A stretch of 64,000 nucleotides of DNA from NCBI RefSeq assembly GCF_023101685.1, contig NZ_CP082164.1:8246001-8310000 (forward strand). Reading direction: 5' to 3'. Shown in pieces: positions 25,935 to 33,908 of the stretch. The number at the start of each line of letters is the position of its first letter. Position 1 is the first letter of the stretch. Under the pieces are notes generated by a model. That model was not told the DNA's origin, did not search any database, and saw only the letters and a program-made list of their open reading frames with translations. Made by a program: the position numbers and the translations under genes. This stretch comes from Bradyrhizobium sp. 186. GTDB lineage: Bacteria; Pseudomonadota; Alphaproteobacteria; Rhizobiales; Xanthobacteraceae.

Positions 25935-26195
25935 GCGAGCATGGGACCGGCGGCGGCCCTGCGATTGAGCGGCCGTTAATCAGTTGGACCTTGGCGTGGC
26001 GATCGGACTGCGCCGCAGCATCCCTCAAGATAGTCACATAAGTCTGCAAATCGGCCCCCGATTGGGGCGAGCCCGCCGATTTCGCGCGTTAGCGTTAAGT
26101 TTGCCCTGTCCTTGAACCGGCCGGCGCGATCACCGAAAAGAAACCATGATTTCAAAACGTCGCCCGACTTTCAGAAATGCGTGGACGTGACTGAC

Positions 26196-27284
26196 ATGGA
26201 CGTTGCCGAACGTACACGGGCGGATTCAGCCTCCCTGCCGCACGGCGGGGCCGATGCTCCCCTGGTTCCGGCGGCCCCCGCGACTGGCCGCGAACGGATG
26301 GTGCTCAACCTGTTCTTCGAGGAGCGGGACGACCGCTGGTTTCCGGGCGACCGCCGCATCCGGCCGTTGCTGCGGCGCATGCTGCTCGGCAAGTCATGGA
26401 TCAGCGGCCAACGGCGCGTGTTCCTCAATCTCTGCGCCGGGCTGGACAGGGTGGGTATCCGCTACCGGGTCAACGACTACGGCTATATCCGGAAGCACCC
26501 GGAGGAGCTCGCCTGCATCATCGGGCGGCCATTCGTGCTCGACTGGTTCGCGTGGAAGAACCCGCTCCTGCTGGGCGTCGCCATGTACAACCATCCGGCG
26601 GAAGCACCGGAACGCCTAAACGACCTGCAAACGAGGACCATCCTGGTGCCCTGCACCTGGTACGCCGACATGTGCCGGCCATTTTGGCCGCATGTCGAGG
26701 TCTGGCCGGTTGGGATCGAGACCGACCTGTGGACGCCGGCGCCTGCCGAACAGAAGAACGTCGACGTACTGCTCTACGACAAGGTGCGCTGGGAACACGA
26801 CCGCTACGAGACGGAGCTGATCGAACCGATCCGCCGGCATCTCGAAACGAGCGGCCGCACGGTCAAAGTGATCCGCTACGGCCACTACAAGGAAGACGAC
26901 TACAAGACGGCGCTGGCGCACTGCCGCAGCATGATCTTCCTTTGCGAGCATGAAAGCCAGGGCATCGCCTGCCAGCAGGCGCTGTCGAGCGGCGTTCCCG
27001 TGTTCGCCTGGGACCGTAGCGGACCATGGCAGGACCCGGAGTATTTTCCGCACAAGGTGAGATACGAGGGCGGCGTGTCCTCGGTACCCTATTTCGACGC
27101 ACGCTGCGGCATGACTTTCACCGATGCGAATGGCTTCGTGTCCGACTGGAACGACTTCTGGTCGCATGTCGGCGCAGGCGACTTCGCACCTCGCGACTAT
27201 GTGATGGACAATCTGACGCTCGAGACGGGCGCGCTTCACTACTACGAGATCGCTGAAGCGGTGATGCAGCGTCACACGCGCTGA
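26196..27284 (+). CDS. Glycosyltransferase family 1-like protein
   Basis: ~362 residues from ATG 26196 (start uncertain: 26112 is also in frame; neither has a good ribosome site). The fold suggests a GT-B transferase: RRVFLNLCAGLDRVGIRYRVN in the N-terminal half, VEVWPVGIETDLWTP in the linker, and ALAHCRSMIFLCEHESQGIACQQALSSGVPVFAWD in the C-terminal domain, matching the donor-binding Glu and 'EGxxxxxxEAxxxGxP' region of GT4 enzymes. Probably cytoplasmic and part of the surface polysaccharide group with the flippase. Donor and acceptor unknown. Confidence 0.78.
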   Translation: MDVAERTRADSASLPHGGADAPLVPAAPATGRERMVLNLFFEERDDRWFPGDRRIRPLLRRMLLGKSWISGQRRVFLNLCAGLDRVGIRYRVNDYGYIRKHPEELACIIGRPFVLDWFAWKNPLLLGVAMYNHPAEAPERLNDLQTRTILVPCTWYADMCRPFWPHVEVWPVGIETDLWTPAPAEQKNVDVLLYDKVRWEHDRYETELIEPIRRHLETSGRTVKVIRYGHYKEDDYKTALAHCRSMIFLCEHESQGIACQQALSSGVPVFAWDRSGPWQDPEYFPHKVRYEGGVSSVPYFDARCGMTFTDANGFVSDWNDFWSHVGAGDFAPRDYVMDNLTLETGALHYYEIAEAVMQRHTR

Positions 27285-27355
27285 GACGCGTGCCGTCCGG
27301 CAAAAGTTAACCCAACAAGAGGAAACCCCGGCGTCACAAGGCGCCGATTGGTACG

Positions 27356-28459
27356 ATGGCGCGTTGGTTCCGAAAGAAATGCCGCCGAATGACCCGCAAG
27401 CTCGACAGACGCGAATTTCTCCTCGGTAGCGCCGCAACGCTTGCGGCGGGCGCATCGGCGTCCGCAGTGCCGGCGTCGAAACTTGCCCAACGTCGCCCGG
27501 GCTTTGGTGCTGCCGCCACGCTCTGGGACCTGCAAGCCGATCCGCGGCTCGGCGAAGCCATCAGCACCTATTGCACGCAGGTCGTGCCGGTGCTCGAGCT
27601 GAAATGGCCGATGCTGCGGCCGGACGCGCACACCTTCGCCTTCGAACGCGCGGACGCCATATTCGATTTTGCACGGCAGAACGATTTGACGATGCGCGGC
27701 CACGCGCTCGCCTGGTATCACGACATTCCAGACTGGACCAAGCAGATCAAGGATACGAAGGGCGTCGAGCGCGCCTTCGTCGACCACATCGCAACCGTCG
27801 TCTCCTACTACAAGGACAAGCTGACGTCGTGGGACGTCGTCAACGAGCCGATCCCGGACAATCCGCGCAGTCCAAAAGACCGGCGCGATACGTTCTGGAC
27901 GCAGCACCTGGGCGACCGCTGGATTCCGCTGGCCTTCCGCACCGCGGCCGCAGCCGATCCTTACGTGAAGCTCGCGATCAACGAATACGACATCGAGTCG
28001 GCCAAGGACTCGTTCATCGCCAAGCGCGCGGCTTACCGTAACCTCATCATGGACCTGCTCGACCAGGGCATTCCGCTTCACGCCGTGGGCCTCCAGTCGC
28101 ATCTACATGCCGAGCTCGAGATCGACACGCACGGGCTGGCCGAATTCGTCACCGAGCTGCGGTCATGGGGTCTCGAGGTTCTCGTCACCGAGCTCGACGT
28201 CGACGATCAGAAACTGACGGGCAATCCGGCTGAGCGCGACGCCGTCGTCGCCAAGCGCGTCGACGACCTGTTGACGGCGATCTCGACCAGCGGCCCGGTG
28301 CGTTCGATCCTGACCTGGGGCCTTTCGGATCGCTATAGCTGGATCAACGGCACCTTCGCCCGCAAGGACAAGCAGCCGAACCGTCCCTTGCCGCTCGACG
28401 GCGAGTTCAAGCCGAAGCCCTTCATGGACGTCCTCACCAAGTTCACGAAGGACGTTTGA
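27356..28459 (+). CDS. GH10 endo-1,4-beta-xylanase family hydrolase, Tat-exported
   Basis: 367 residues. A twin-arginine signal (DRREFLLGSAATLAAGASA) marks Tat export. The rest is a GH10 (beta/alpha)8 barrel: LKWPMLRPDAHTF near residue 82, GHALAWYHDIPDW near 117, WDVVNEP with acid/base Glu164, LQSHLH near 246, VTELDV with nucleophile Glu279, and WGLSDRYSW near 322. All GH10 catalytic residues are present. Its place beside a flippase and glycosyltransferases suggests trimming of the cell's own polysaccharide rather than plant xylan use, but either is possible. The start could also be 27389. Confidence 0.92.
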   Translation: MARWFRKKCRRMTRKLDRREFLLGSAATLAAGASASAVPASKLAQRRPGFGAAATLWDLQADPRLGEAISTYCTQVVPVLELKWPMLRPDAHTFAFERADAIFDFARQNDLTMRGHALAWYHDIPDWTKQIKDTKGVERAFVDHIATVVSYYKDKLTSWDVVNEPIPDNPRSPKDRRDTFWTQHLGDRWIPLAFRTAAAADPYVKLAINEYDIESAKDSFIAKRAAYRNLIMDLLDQGIPLHAVGLQSHLHAELEIDTHGLAEFVTELRSWGLEVLVTELDVDDQKLTGNPAERDAVVAKRVDDLLTAISTSGPVRSILTWGLSDRYSWINGTFARKDKQPNRPLPLDGEFKPKPFMDVLTKFTKDV

Positions 28460-28468
28460 GGCAGCAGT

Positions 28469-29416
28469 CTAGAGGGTCTTGGGCGCTTCGAATTCGGCCG
28501 CGCCTCCGATGTGATCGGGAGACAGGCTCGGACCGCGCCGGTCGCGCGAATTCAGCCGGAACACATCGCGGATGTCGTCGATCGAAGTCGACGAATAGGA
28601 CTGGATGCAGAGCGCAACCTGCTCGGGCGAGGCGGCACGCATCAACGCCTCAATCGCCGGACGGTCGAGGCGGGTGTCCTCCCAGTGCGAGACGGCGATG
28701 CTGTCTTCCGTGACCCGGTGGGTGGCCAGATGCTCCAGCGAATTGGCGACGAAGTGGCCGTAGAGCAGATACTCGGAAAACTTCTTCTTCCGGCACAGCG
28801 CCAGAACCCAGTTCACGCCCGTCGCCGACGTGATCGCGTCGGTCATCGCGCGCGCGGTATCCTTGTCCCAGACCAGCGCGTTGCCGACATAGTCGTCGGC
28901 GGGGAAGGACCGTTCCTTCACGCCGAGCAATTGGTCGATCGTGCGCAGCCAAAGGCCGTGCAGCGGCGCATCGGCGCTGATGGCCTGGCGGGTGACGAAC
29001 AGCGGCGTCTTCTCGGCGCCGGCATATTGGCCGACGTCGAACTCGCGGAAGAACAGATTGTCCGAATCCAGGATGCAGACGCGCAGCTCGGGCGCGTTGA
29101 GGACGCCGACGATCTTCAGGATCTGCTGGATGTGCCAGCCGTGGACCGGCGACGACAGAAGAGAGAGCCAGACGCGACGGTTGCTGAACTGGAGAGCCGG
29201 CGGCAGCGCCCAGAGCCATTTCGGCAGATAGCGCGAAGCCGGAACGATGACGCGCTTGTCGGAGCGGAACCGCTCGAACAGCGGCACGTCCTCATCGTTA
29301 ACGAGAACATAATGCCGCGTGTATCCCGTCAACCAGGTGTCGATGCTCTCGCTGAGCAGCGAAAAGCGTTCGATATCCTTGGCATAGCTGGCAGTCAGCA
29401 GTGCAACGGAATGCAT
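28469..29416 (-). CDS. Glycosyltransferase-like protein (DUF6492 type)
   Basis: 315 residues. Resembles a GT-A-like nucleotide-sugar fold: HSVALLTASYAKDIERFSLLSESI at the start, RYLPKWLWALPPALQFSNRRVWLS, and CILDSDNLFFREFD near residue 115, where DSDN is a DxD-type metal site. The FPADDYVGNALVWDK stretch adds a conserved acidic patch. I associate this pattern with DUF6492 proteins of rhizobial surface-polysaccharide loci. It is 9 bp from the convergent GH10 gene. Function not proven. Confidence 0.7.
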   Translation of the reverse strand: MHSVALLTASYAKDIERFSLLSESIDTWLTGYTRHYVLVNDEDVPLFERFRSDKRVIVPASRYLPKWLWALPPALQFSNRRVWLSLLSSPVHGWHIQQILKIVGVLNAPELRVCILDSDNLFFREFDVGQYAGAEKTPLFVTRQAISADAPLHGLWLRTIDQLLGVKERSFPADDYVGNALVWDKDTARAMTDAITSATGVNWVLALCRKKKFSEYLLYGHFVANSLEHLATHRVTEDSIAVSHWEDTRLDRPAIEALMRAASPEQVALCIQSYSSTSIDDIRDVFRLNSRDRRGPSLSPDHIGGAAEFEAPKTL

Positions 29417-29510
29417 AAGGCGTGCTCGAATGGCGATCGAGTCCTACCCATACCTGCGACGCGGAGGACTGGGAACTCACTTTCCGAATCAAGGTAAAGC
29501 GAAACAAGGA

Positions 29511-30311
29511 CTAGCCGTCCGCCGGAAGCCCCTGCTCGATCCCGCGAAAGCGCAGCGGTGCCAGGGCTGATGCCCGCTGCCACCAGTCGGCGACGCGGTC
29601 GTCGAGTGCGGTCGTGCCGCGGCCCCGGCCGGGAAAAATCCGGATCTGCTGGACTGCCTCGGCCTCGAAGCCCTTGCGCTTGCCTTTGCGCGTGATCTTG
29701 ATGACGGCACCTTCGCGGTCCCGCTGCGTCAGCGGCACCAGCAGGCGCCCGCGCGGACGGAGCGCCGCCAGCCAGAGTGGATCCGGGTGCGAGAAGCCCG
29801 CGTGTACGATGATCACGTCGGCCGGTTCGCCAATGTCCCGGCACCCGTCGCCATGGATGACGTCGACATTGCGATAGGAGCGAAGGTAGTTCGCGGCGCA
29901 CTCGGCGAGCCGCTGGTCGCATTCGATCGCCAGCACCCTGCCCTTTGGGCCCACGATCTTCGATAGCACCGCCGAAAAGTAGCCATGCCCGCAGCCGACC
30001 TGGACGACGCGGTCCTTTTCCTCGACGCCGAGCACGTCGATGAAATGCGCCCACAAGCTCGGCAATCCGGTGTCGAGCTTGCGGCGCGCGTCGATCGCGA
30101 CCAGCATATTGTTATAGAGATGAACGGGATCGGCGTCGGGCGTCAGGCGATAGCTGCGCGCCGCCTCACTCTTGATACGCCAGGGTCCCCTTGCCAGAAA
30201 ATTCTCACGTGGGACGGCGGCAAGCGCTTCGAGCAGGCGCGGCGAAGAGATCCGCTCGCGCTTCGCGATCAGCTCCACATAACGCGCACGCGCGGCAACA
30301 AGATCGCTCAT
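29511..30311 (-). CDS. Protein-L-isoaspartate O-methyltransferase-like protein
   Basis: 266 residues. The SAM-binding motif is VVQVGCGHGYFSAVLSKIVGPKGRVLAIE near residue 100; post-motif GDGCRDIGEPADVIIVHAGFSHPDPLW and GRLLVPLTQ match the PCMT family (which repairs isoaspartyl residues), but the usual GSGxGY loop and substrate motif differ, so the target may not be isoaspartate. The start overlaps the stop of the upstream SAM-cyclase gene by 4 bp (ATGA), so the two proteins are made together and may act together. Confidence 0.82.
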   Translation of the reverse strand: MSDLVAARARYVELIAKRERISSPRLLEALAAVPRENFLARGPWRIKSEAARSYRLTPDADPVHLYNNMLVAIDARRKLDTGLPSLWAHFIDVLGVEEKDRVVQVGCGHGYFSAVLSKIVGPKGRVLAIECDQRLAECAANYLRSYRNVDVIHGDGCRDIGEPADVIIVHAGFSHPDPLWLAALRPRGRLLVPLTQRDREGAVIKITRKGKRKGFEAEAVQQIRIFPGRGRGTTALDDRVADWWQRASALAPLRFRGIEQGLPADG

Positions 30312-33300
30312 TTCGCCGAATCGGCCCGTTCTCGAACAGGCGCGTCCGCGCCGATCTCGTTGATCAGTTGCATCGCCTGCTTCAGGTCCGGGGTGTAGAA
30401 ACCCTCGCTGAACTTGCCGACGATCGGCACGAGCAGGAGCCTTGCGTGCTCGCGCTTGCCGGTATCCCGGGACAACCGCGCAAGGCTCACGGCGGTTCTG
30501 AGCTCCCAGGACAGCGCGCCCTGCTTGCGTGCGGTCTCCAGTGAGAGGCCGAACAGATCCTCCGCTTCCTCCATCGAGGCCGGATCGCCGCCCGACAGCG
30601 TGATCTCGCCTTGCAGCCGATAGACCTCGGCGAGGTAGGAGTGATCGCCGGTCCGCCTCGCGGTTGCGAGCGCACCGTCCAGCGCGCGCAAGGCGGCATC
30701 GCGCATGCCGACCTTGGCGTAGGCCTCCGCGAGCAGGCAGCGGAACCAGCAGCCGGCCAGCCAGGAATCCATCGCCTCGTATTCGTCGAGGCCCAAGCGC
30801 ATCTGGCTCAGGCCTTCGTCGGCCTCGCCGAGCTGGGCCAGCGCCCAGCCGCGCAGGATCGCCGCCTGCTGCTTCCAGTGCAGAAAATTGTGCTCGGTGG
30901 CGATGATCATGGCTCGGTTGGCGTGGTCGCGCGTGCCCTCGACGTCGCGAAGGTGCTGGCAGAGATACGCGCCGAACACGAGCGCGAAGGCGAGCGTGAA
31001 GGGATGGCGGATCTTCTCCGCGTTCGCGATCGCCTGCTCGCTGTGCTGGCGCGCCGCGTCGGGCCGGCCGAGGAACCACAAGAGGTAACCGAGATAGGAC
31101 AGCGAGACGACGCCGGGATCGGTGCCGTGACGCTCCATCAGGTCGGAATGCAGGTCGGGACTGTAGAGGTTGATGCAGCGGTGCAGGTGATGCTGCGAGG
31201 CGGCAAAGCGCCCGCGATAGAGCATGGTCATCGCGATCGCACGATGCGCCTCGATCAGATAGCCGGTCTGCTGCGCCGGCTGCGCGCGCTCGTTCAGCCG
31301 CTCGCGCTTGGCGAACTTCAAAAGCTCGACGCTGAGATCGTGCGCGCGGCTCAGATCCGCGCGGATGAAGTGGCACACCCAGAGCCCGCGCGTGGCGGCA
31401 AAGGCCTTCTCCTCGTCGTCGAGCTGCTGGCCGAGTTCGAGCGCGCGGATGTAGTTCTCCTCGACCTCCTGAACGGCATAGCCCTTGGCGGCGATCAGCG
31501 CGTTGCCGAGCGCGATGCGCAGCTCGAGCTCCATCTCGTCGGCGCCTTGCATGCGTGCATTGGCCTGCACGACGCTCAAGCCGCGACGAAGATGGCCGAT
31601 CGCTTCCAGATTGGCGCCGCTCTTGGCCGCCTGCTTGCCCGCCTTGAGCCAGAAGCTGGCGGCGCCCTCGCTCTGACCCGATTCGGTCAGATGATGGGCG
31701 AGCAGCTCCGGCTCGCGCTCGGTCTTCTCCGGATACATCTCGGCGAGCACCTGGGCGATCCGGGAATGCAGCTTGCGCCGCTCGCTGTGCAGCAGGCTGG
31801 CATGCGCCGCGTTCTGGATCATCACGTGCTTGAAGGAATAGAGCGCGTCCGGCGGATGACCGCGGCGCATGATCAGTCCCGCCTCCTCCAGATGATTGAG
31901 CGCCGCCTCGATCTGCTCCGCCGGCGTATTGGCGACCGCGTGAAGCGTCTCGTAGGAGAACTCGCGGCCGATAGTGCCGCCGATCTGCGCGATCCGCTTG
32001 AACGGTCCCATCCGGTCCAGCCGCGCCATCAACGAGTCCGTCAGCGTTGCCGGGATCGCGAGCTGCCGCCACGGGCCCGACAGCACGTAGCGCCCATGCC
32101 GCTCGGTCAGGAGGTTCGACTCGAGAACGGTCTTGGTCAGCTCCTCCAGAAACAGCGGCACGCCGTCGGTCTTGACGATGATCTCCTCGACGACCTCCTT
32201 GGGAAGCTCTCTCCCGGCAACACGCTCGACCAGCGTTGCGCGCAATTGCCGGCTCAGCCGGTTCAGCACCAGGGTGGTGATGTGCGAATGCGCGTTCCAG
32301 CTCGGCTGGAATTCGGTCCGCGCGGTGATGATGGCGAGGATCGCCCGGTTCTGCACCCTGTCGACGAGGAGATCGATGACCTCGCGGGAGGTCGGATCGA
32401 TCCAGTGCAGATCCTCGAATGCGATCACCAGCGGCATCTCGCGCGCGAGGCCGAGGAAATGATTGACCAGCGCCGATACCGTCGCATCCTTCTGCTGCTG
32501 CGGCGACAGGTCGAGCGGCGGATAGCGATCCCCGGTCGGGATCGACAACAGCGCGGCAAACAGCGGCGTGACCTGCTCGATATCGCCATGGGCGGCGGCG
32601 ATCGCGGTCTCCAGGCTCGCCAGCGACACCGCGGACGCATCCTCCCGGTCGAGACCGAGGGAGAATTTGAGCTGCTCGGCGAACGGATAGAATGCCGTGG
32701 AGGTGTAGTAGGGCGAGCACTGGAACGAGACCTGTCCATGCCGGTCGCCCGCGATCCGCTCGAAGATTTCCTGGATGATGCGCGACTTGCCGATGCCGGG
32801 CTCGCCGAACTTGACGACGACCTGGCCGTCGCCGTCCCTGGCCTGCTGCCAGCGCCCCATCAGTAGCGCAATCTCCTCCTCGCGATTGACGAGCGGCGTC
32901 AGCCGCGTGCCCATCGCGGCGGCGAAGCGAGTCTCTACCCGCGAGGCTCGCATCACGTGCCAGGCCTGCGCTTTCTCCGAGATGCCCTTCAGCGCGTGGA
33001 CGCCGAGATTGCGGTAGTCGAACTTCCCCTTCAGCAGCGACTGCGTCGAGGAGGAGATCACGACGCCATTGGGCGGTGCCAGGCCTTGCAGGCGCGCGGC
33101 AAGGTTGACGGTCTCTCCGACCGCGGAGTCGCGCTCCTCGGTACCCTGTCCCACGAGGTCGCCGACCACGACGAGCCCGGTCGCGATTCCGATGCGGACG
33201 GCGGGTGCGTGGCTGAGCGCGCCGCGCGGCTCGATCGCGCGCGCGGTCGACAGCACCCGGACGATCTCGAGCCCGGCGCGCACCGCGCGCTCGGCATCGT

Positions 33301-33772
33301 CCTCATGCGCGGTCGGATAGCCGAAATAGACCAAAATACCGTCGCCGACGAAACGGGCGGCAAAGCCTTCGTAGTGCTTCACCACGCGGACGCAGGTCTC
33401 GCGGAAGCTCGCGATCATGTCGCGCACGTCTTCCGGATCGAACTGGACCGAGAGCGAGGTGGAATCGACCATGTCACAGAACATGGTGGTGAGCTGACGC
33501 CGCTCGGCGCCGACCTCCGTTCGGGCTTGCGGACGCGCCGCCGCAAGCGGCGCTTCCGCCGTTTCAGCCTGGAACAGCGCCGCCATCGCCCGCTGGAGCC
33601 GCTTGCGATCGCCGAGCGGCAGTCCGAGCTCGACCAGATCGGATTCGGTCAGGTCAGCCATGACGTCCAGATCGACGCGATGCTCGGCAAAGAGATCGGC
33701 GTAATGACCAAGACCGATGCCTTCGAGCCAGCGCTTCAACCCGCCTTCCGTCCCAGGCTCTGTCTCCAGCAT
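30308..33772 (-). CDS. SAM domain - class III cyclase - AAA ATPase - TPR signalling protein
   Basis: 1154 residues. Order: sterile-alpha-motif domain at ~10-66 (LKRWLEGIGLGHYADLF, ESDLVELGLPLGDRKRL); cyclase domain ~90-260 (TTMFCDMVDSTSLS, RFVGDGILVYFG, TVNLAARLQG, both metal Asp present); AAA/STAND ATPase ~290-560 with Walker A GEPGIGKSR and Walker B LVIAFEDLHW; then ~500 residues of TPR repeats. A cytoplasmic multi-domain protein that probably links ligand or partner binding to cyclic nucleotide output. Such proteins are expanded in Bradyrhizobium; function usually unknown. Divergent from the NRPS gene (136 bp). Confidence 0.92.
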   Translation of the reverse strand: MLETEPGTEGGLKRWLEGIGLGHYADLFAEHRVDLDVMADLTESDLVELGLPLGDRKRLQRAMAALFQAETAEAPLAAARPQARTEVGAERRQLTTMFCDMVDSTSLSVQFDPEDVRDMIASFRETCVRVVKHYEGFAARFVGDGILVYFGYPTAHEDDAERAVRAGLEIVRVLSTARAIEPRGALSHAPAVRIGIATGLVVVGDLVGQGTEERDSAVGETVNLAARLQGLAPPNGVVISSSTQSLLKGKFDYRNLGVHALKGISEKAQAWHVMRASRVETRFAAAMGTRLTPLVNREEEIALLMGRWQQARDGDGQVVVKFGEPGIGKSRIIQEIFERIAGDRHGQVSFQCSPYYTSTAFYPFAEQLKFSLGLDREDASAVSLASLETAIAAAHGDIEQVTPLFAALLSIPTGDRYPPLDLSPQQQKDATVSALVNHFLGLAREMPLVIAFEDLHWIDPTSREVIDLLVDRVQNRAILAIITARTEFQPSWNAHSHITTLVLNRLSRQLRATLVERVAGRELPKEVVEEIIVKTDGVPLFLEELTKTVLESNLLTERHGRYVLSGPWRQLAIPATLTDSLMARLDRMGPFKRIAQIGGTIGREFSYETLHAVANTPAEQIEAALNHLEEAGLIMRRGHPPDALYSFKHVMIQNAAHASLLHSERRKLHSRIAQVLAEMYPEKTEREPELLAHHLTESGQSEGAASFWLKAGKQAAKSGANLEAIGHLRRGLSVVQANARMQGADEMELELRIALGNALIAAKGYAVQEVEENYIRALELGQQLDDEEKAFAATRGLWVCHFIRADLSRAHDLSVELLKFAKRERLNERAQPAQQTGYLIEAHRAIAMTMLYRGRFAASQHHLHRCINLYSPDLHSDLMERHGTDPGVVSLSYLGYLLWFLGRPDAARQHSEQAIANAEKIRHPFTLAFALVFGAYLCQHLRDVEGTRDHANRAMIIATEHNFLHWKQQAAILRGWALAQLGEADEGLSQMRLGLDEYEAMDSWLAGCWFRCLLAEAYAKVGMRDAALRALDGALATARRTGDHSYLAEVYRLQGEITLSGGDPASMEEAEDLFGLSLETARKQGALSWELRTAVSLARLSRDTGKREHARLLLVPIVGKFSEGFYTPDLKQAMQLINEIGADAPVRERADSAK

Positions 33773-33908
33773 GGTGATTTCCGCCCGACCCTCACTCCGT
33801 CGAAGGGCTTAAGGCCCCTCAACCACAGATTTTGGGGCCCAAACTTCACCTCAGACTGGACGCGTTCCCTAAGTTCTTGGAAGAATAGCTCAATCAGATC
33901 AAAAGGGA

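Noticed and set aside
24378..25979. 533-codon frame antisense to the flippase gene
   Set aside because: Highly charged, repetitive Glu/Arg/Asp/His; the sense frame is a clear multi-pass membrane protein.
29511..32720. Very long open frame (about 1070 codons) running through the 3' part of the SAM-cyclase gene into the methyltransferase
   Set aside because: It becomes the methyltransferase only near its end; the rest is Arg/Pro/Ala-rich shadow of the cyclase-ATPase gene, whose own frame shows real domains.
30611..32866. 751-codon frame antisense to the ATPase/TPR part of the giant cyclase gene
   Set aside because: Composition typical of GC shadow frames and no domain signals; the sense strand holds Walker motifs and TPRs.
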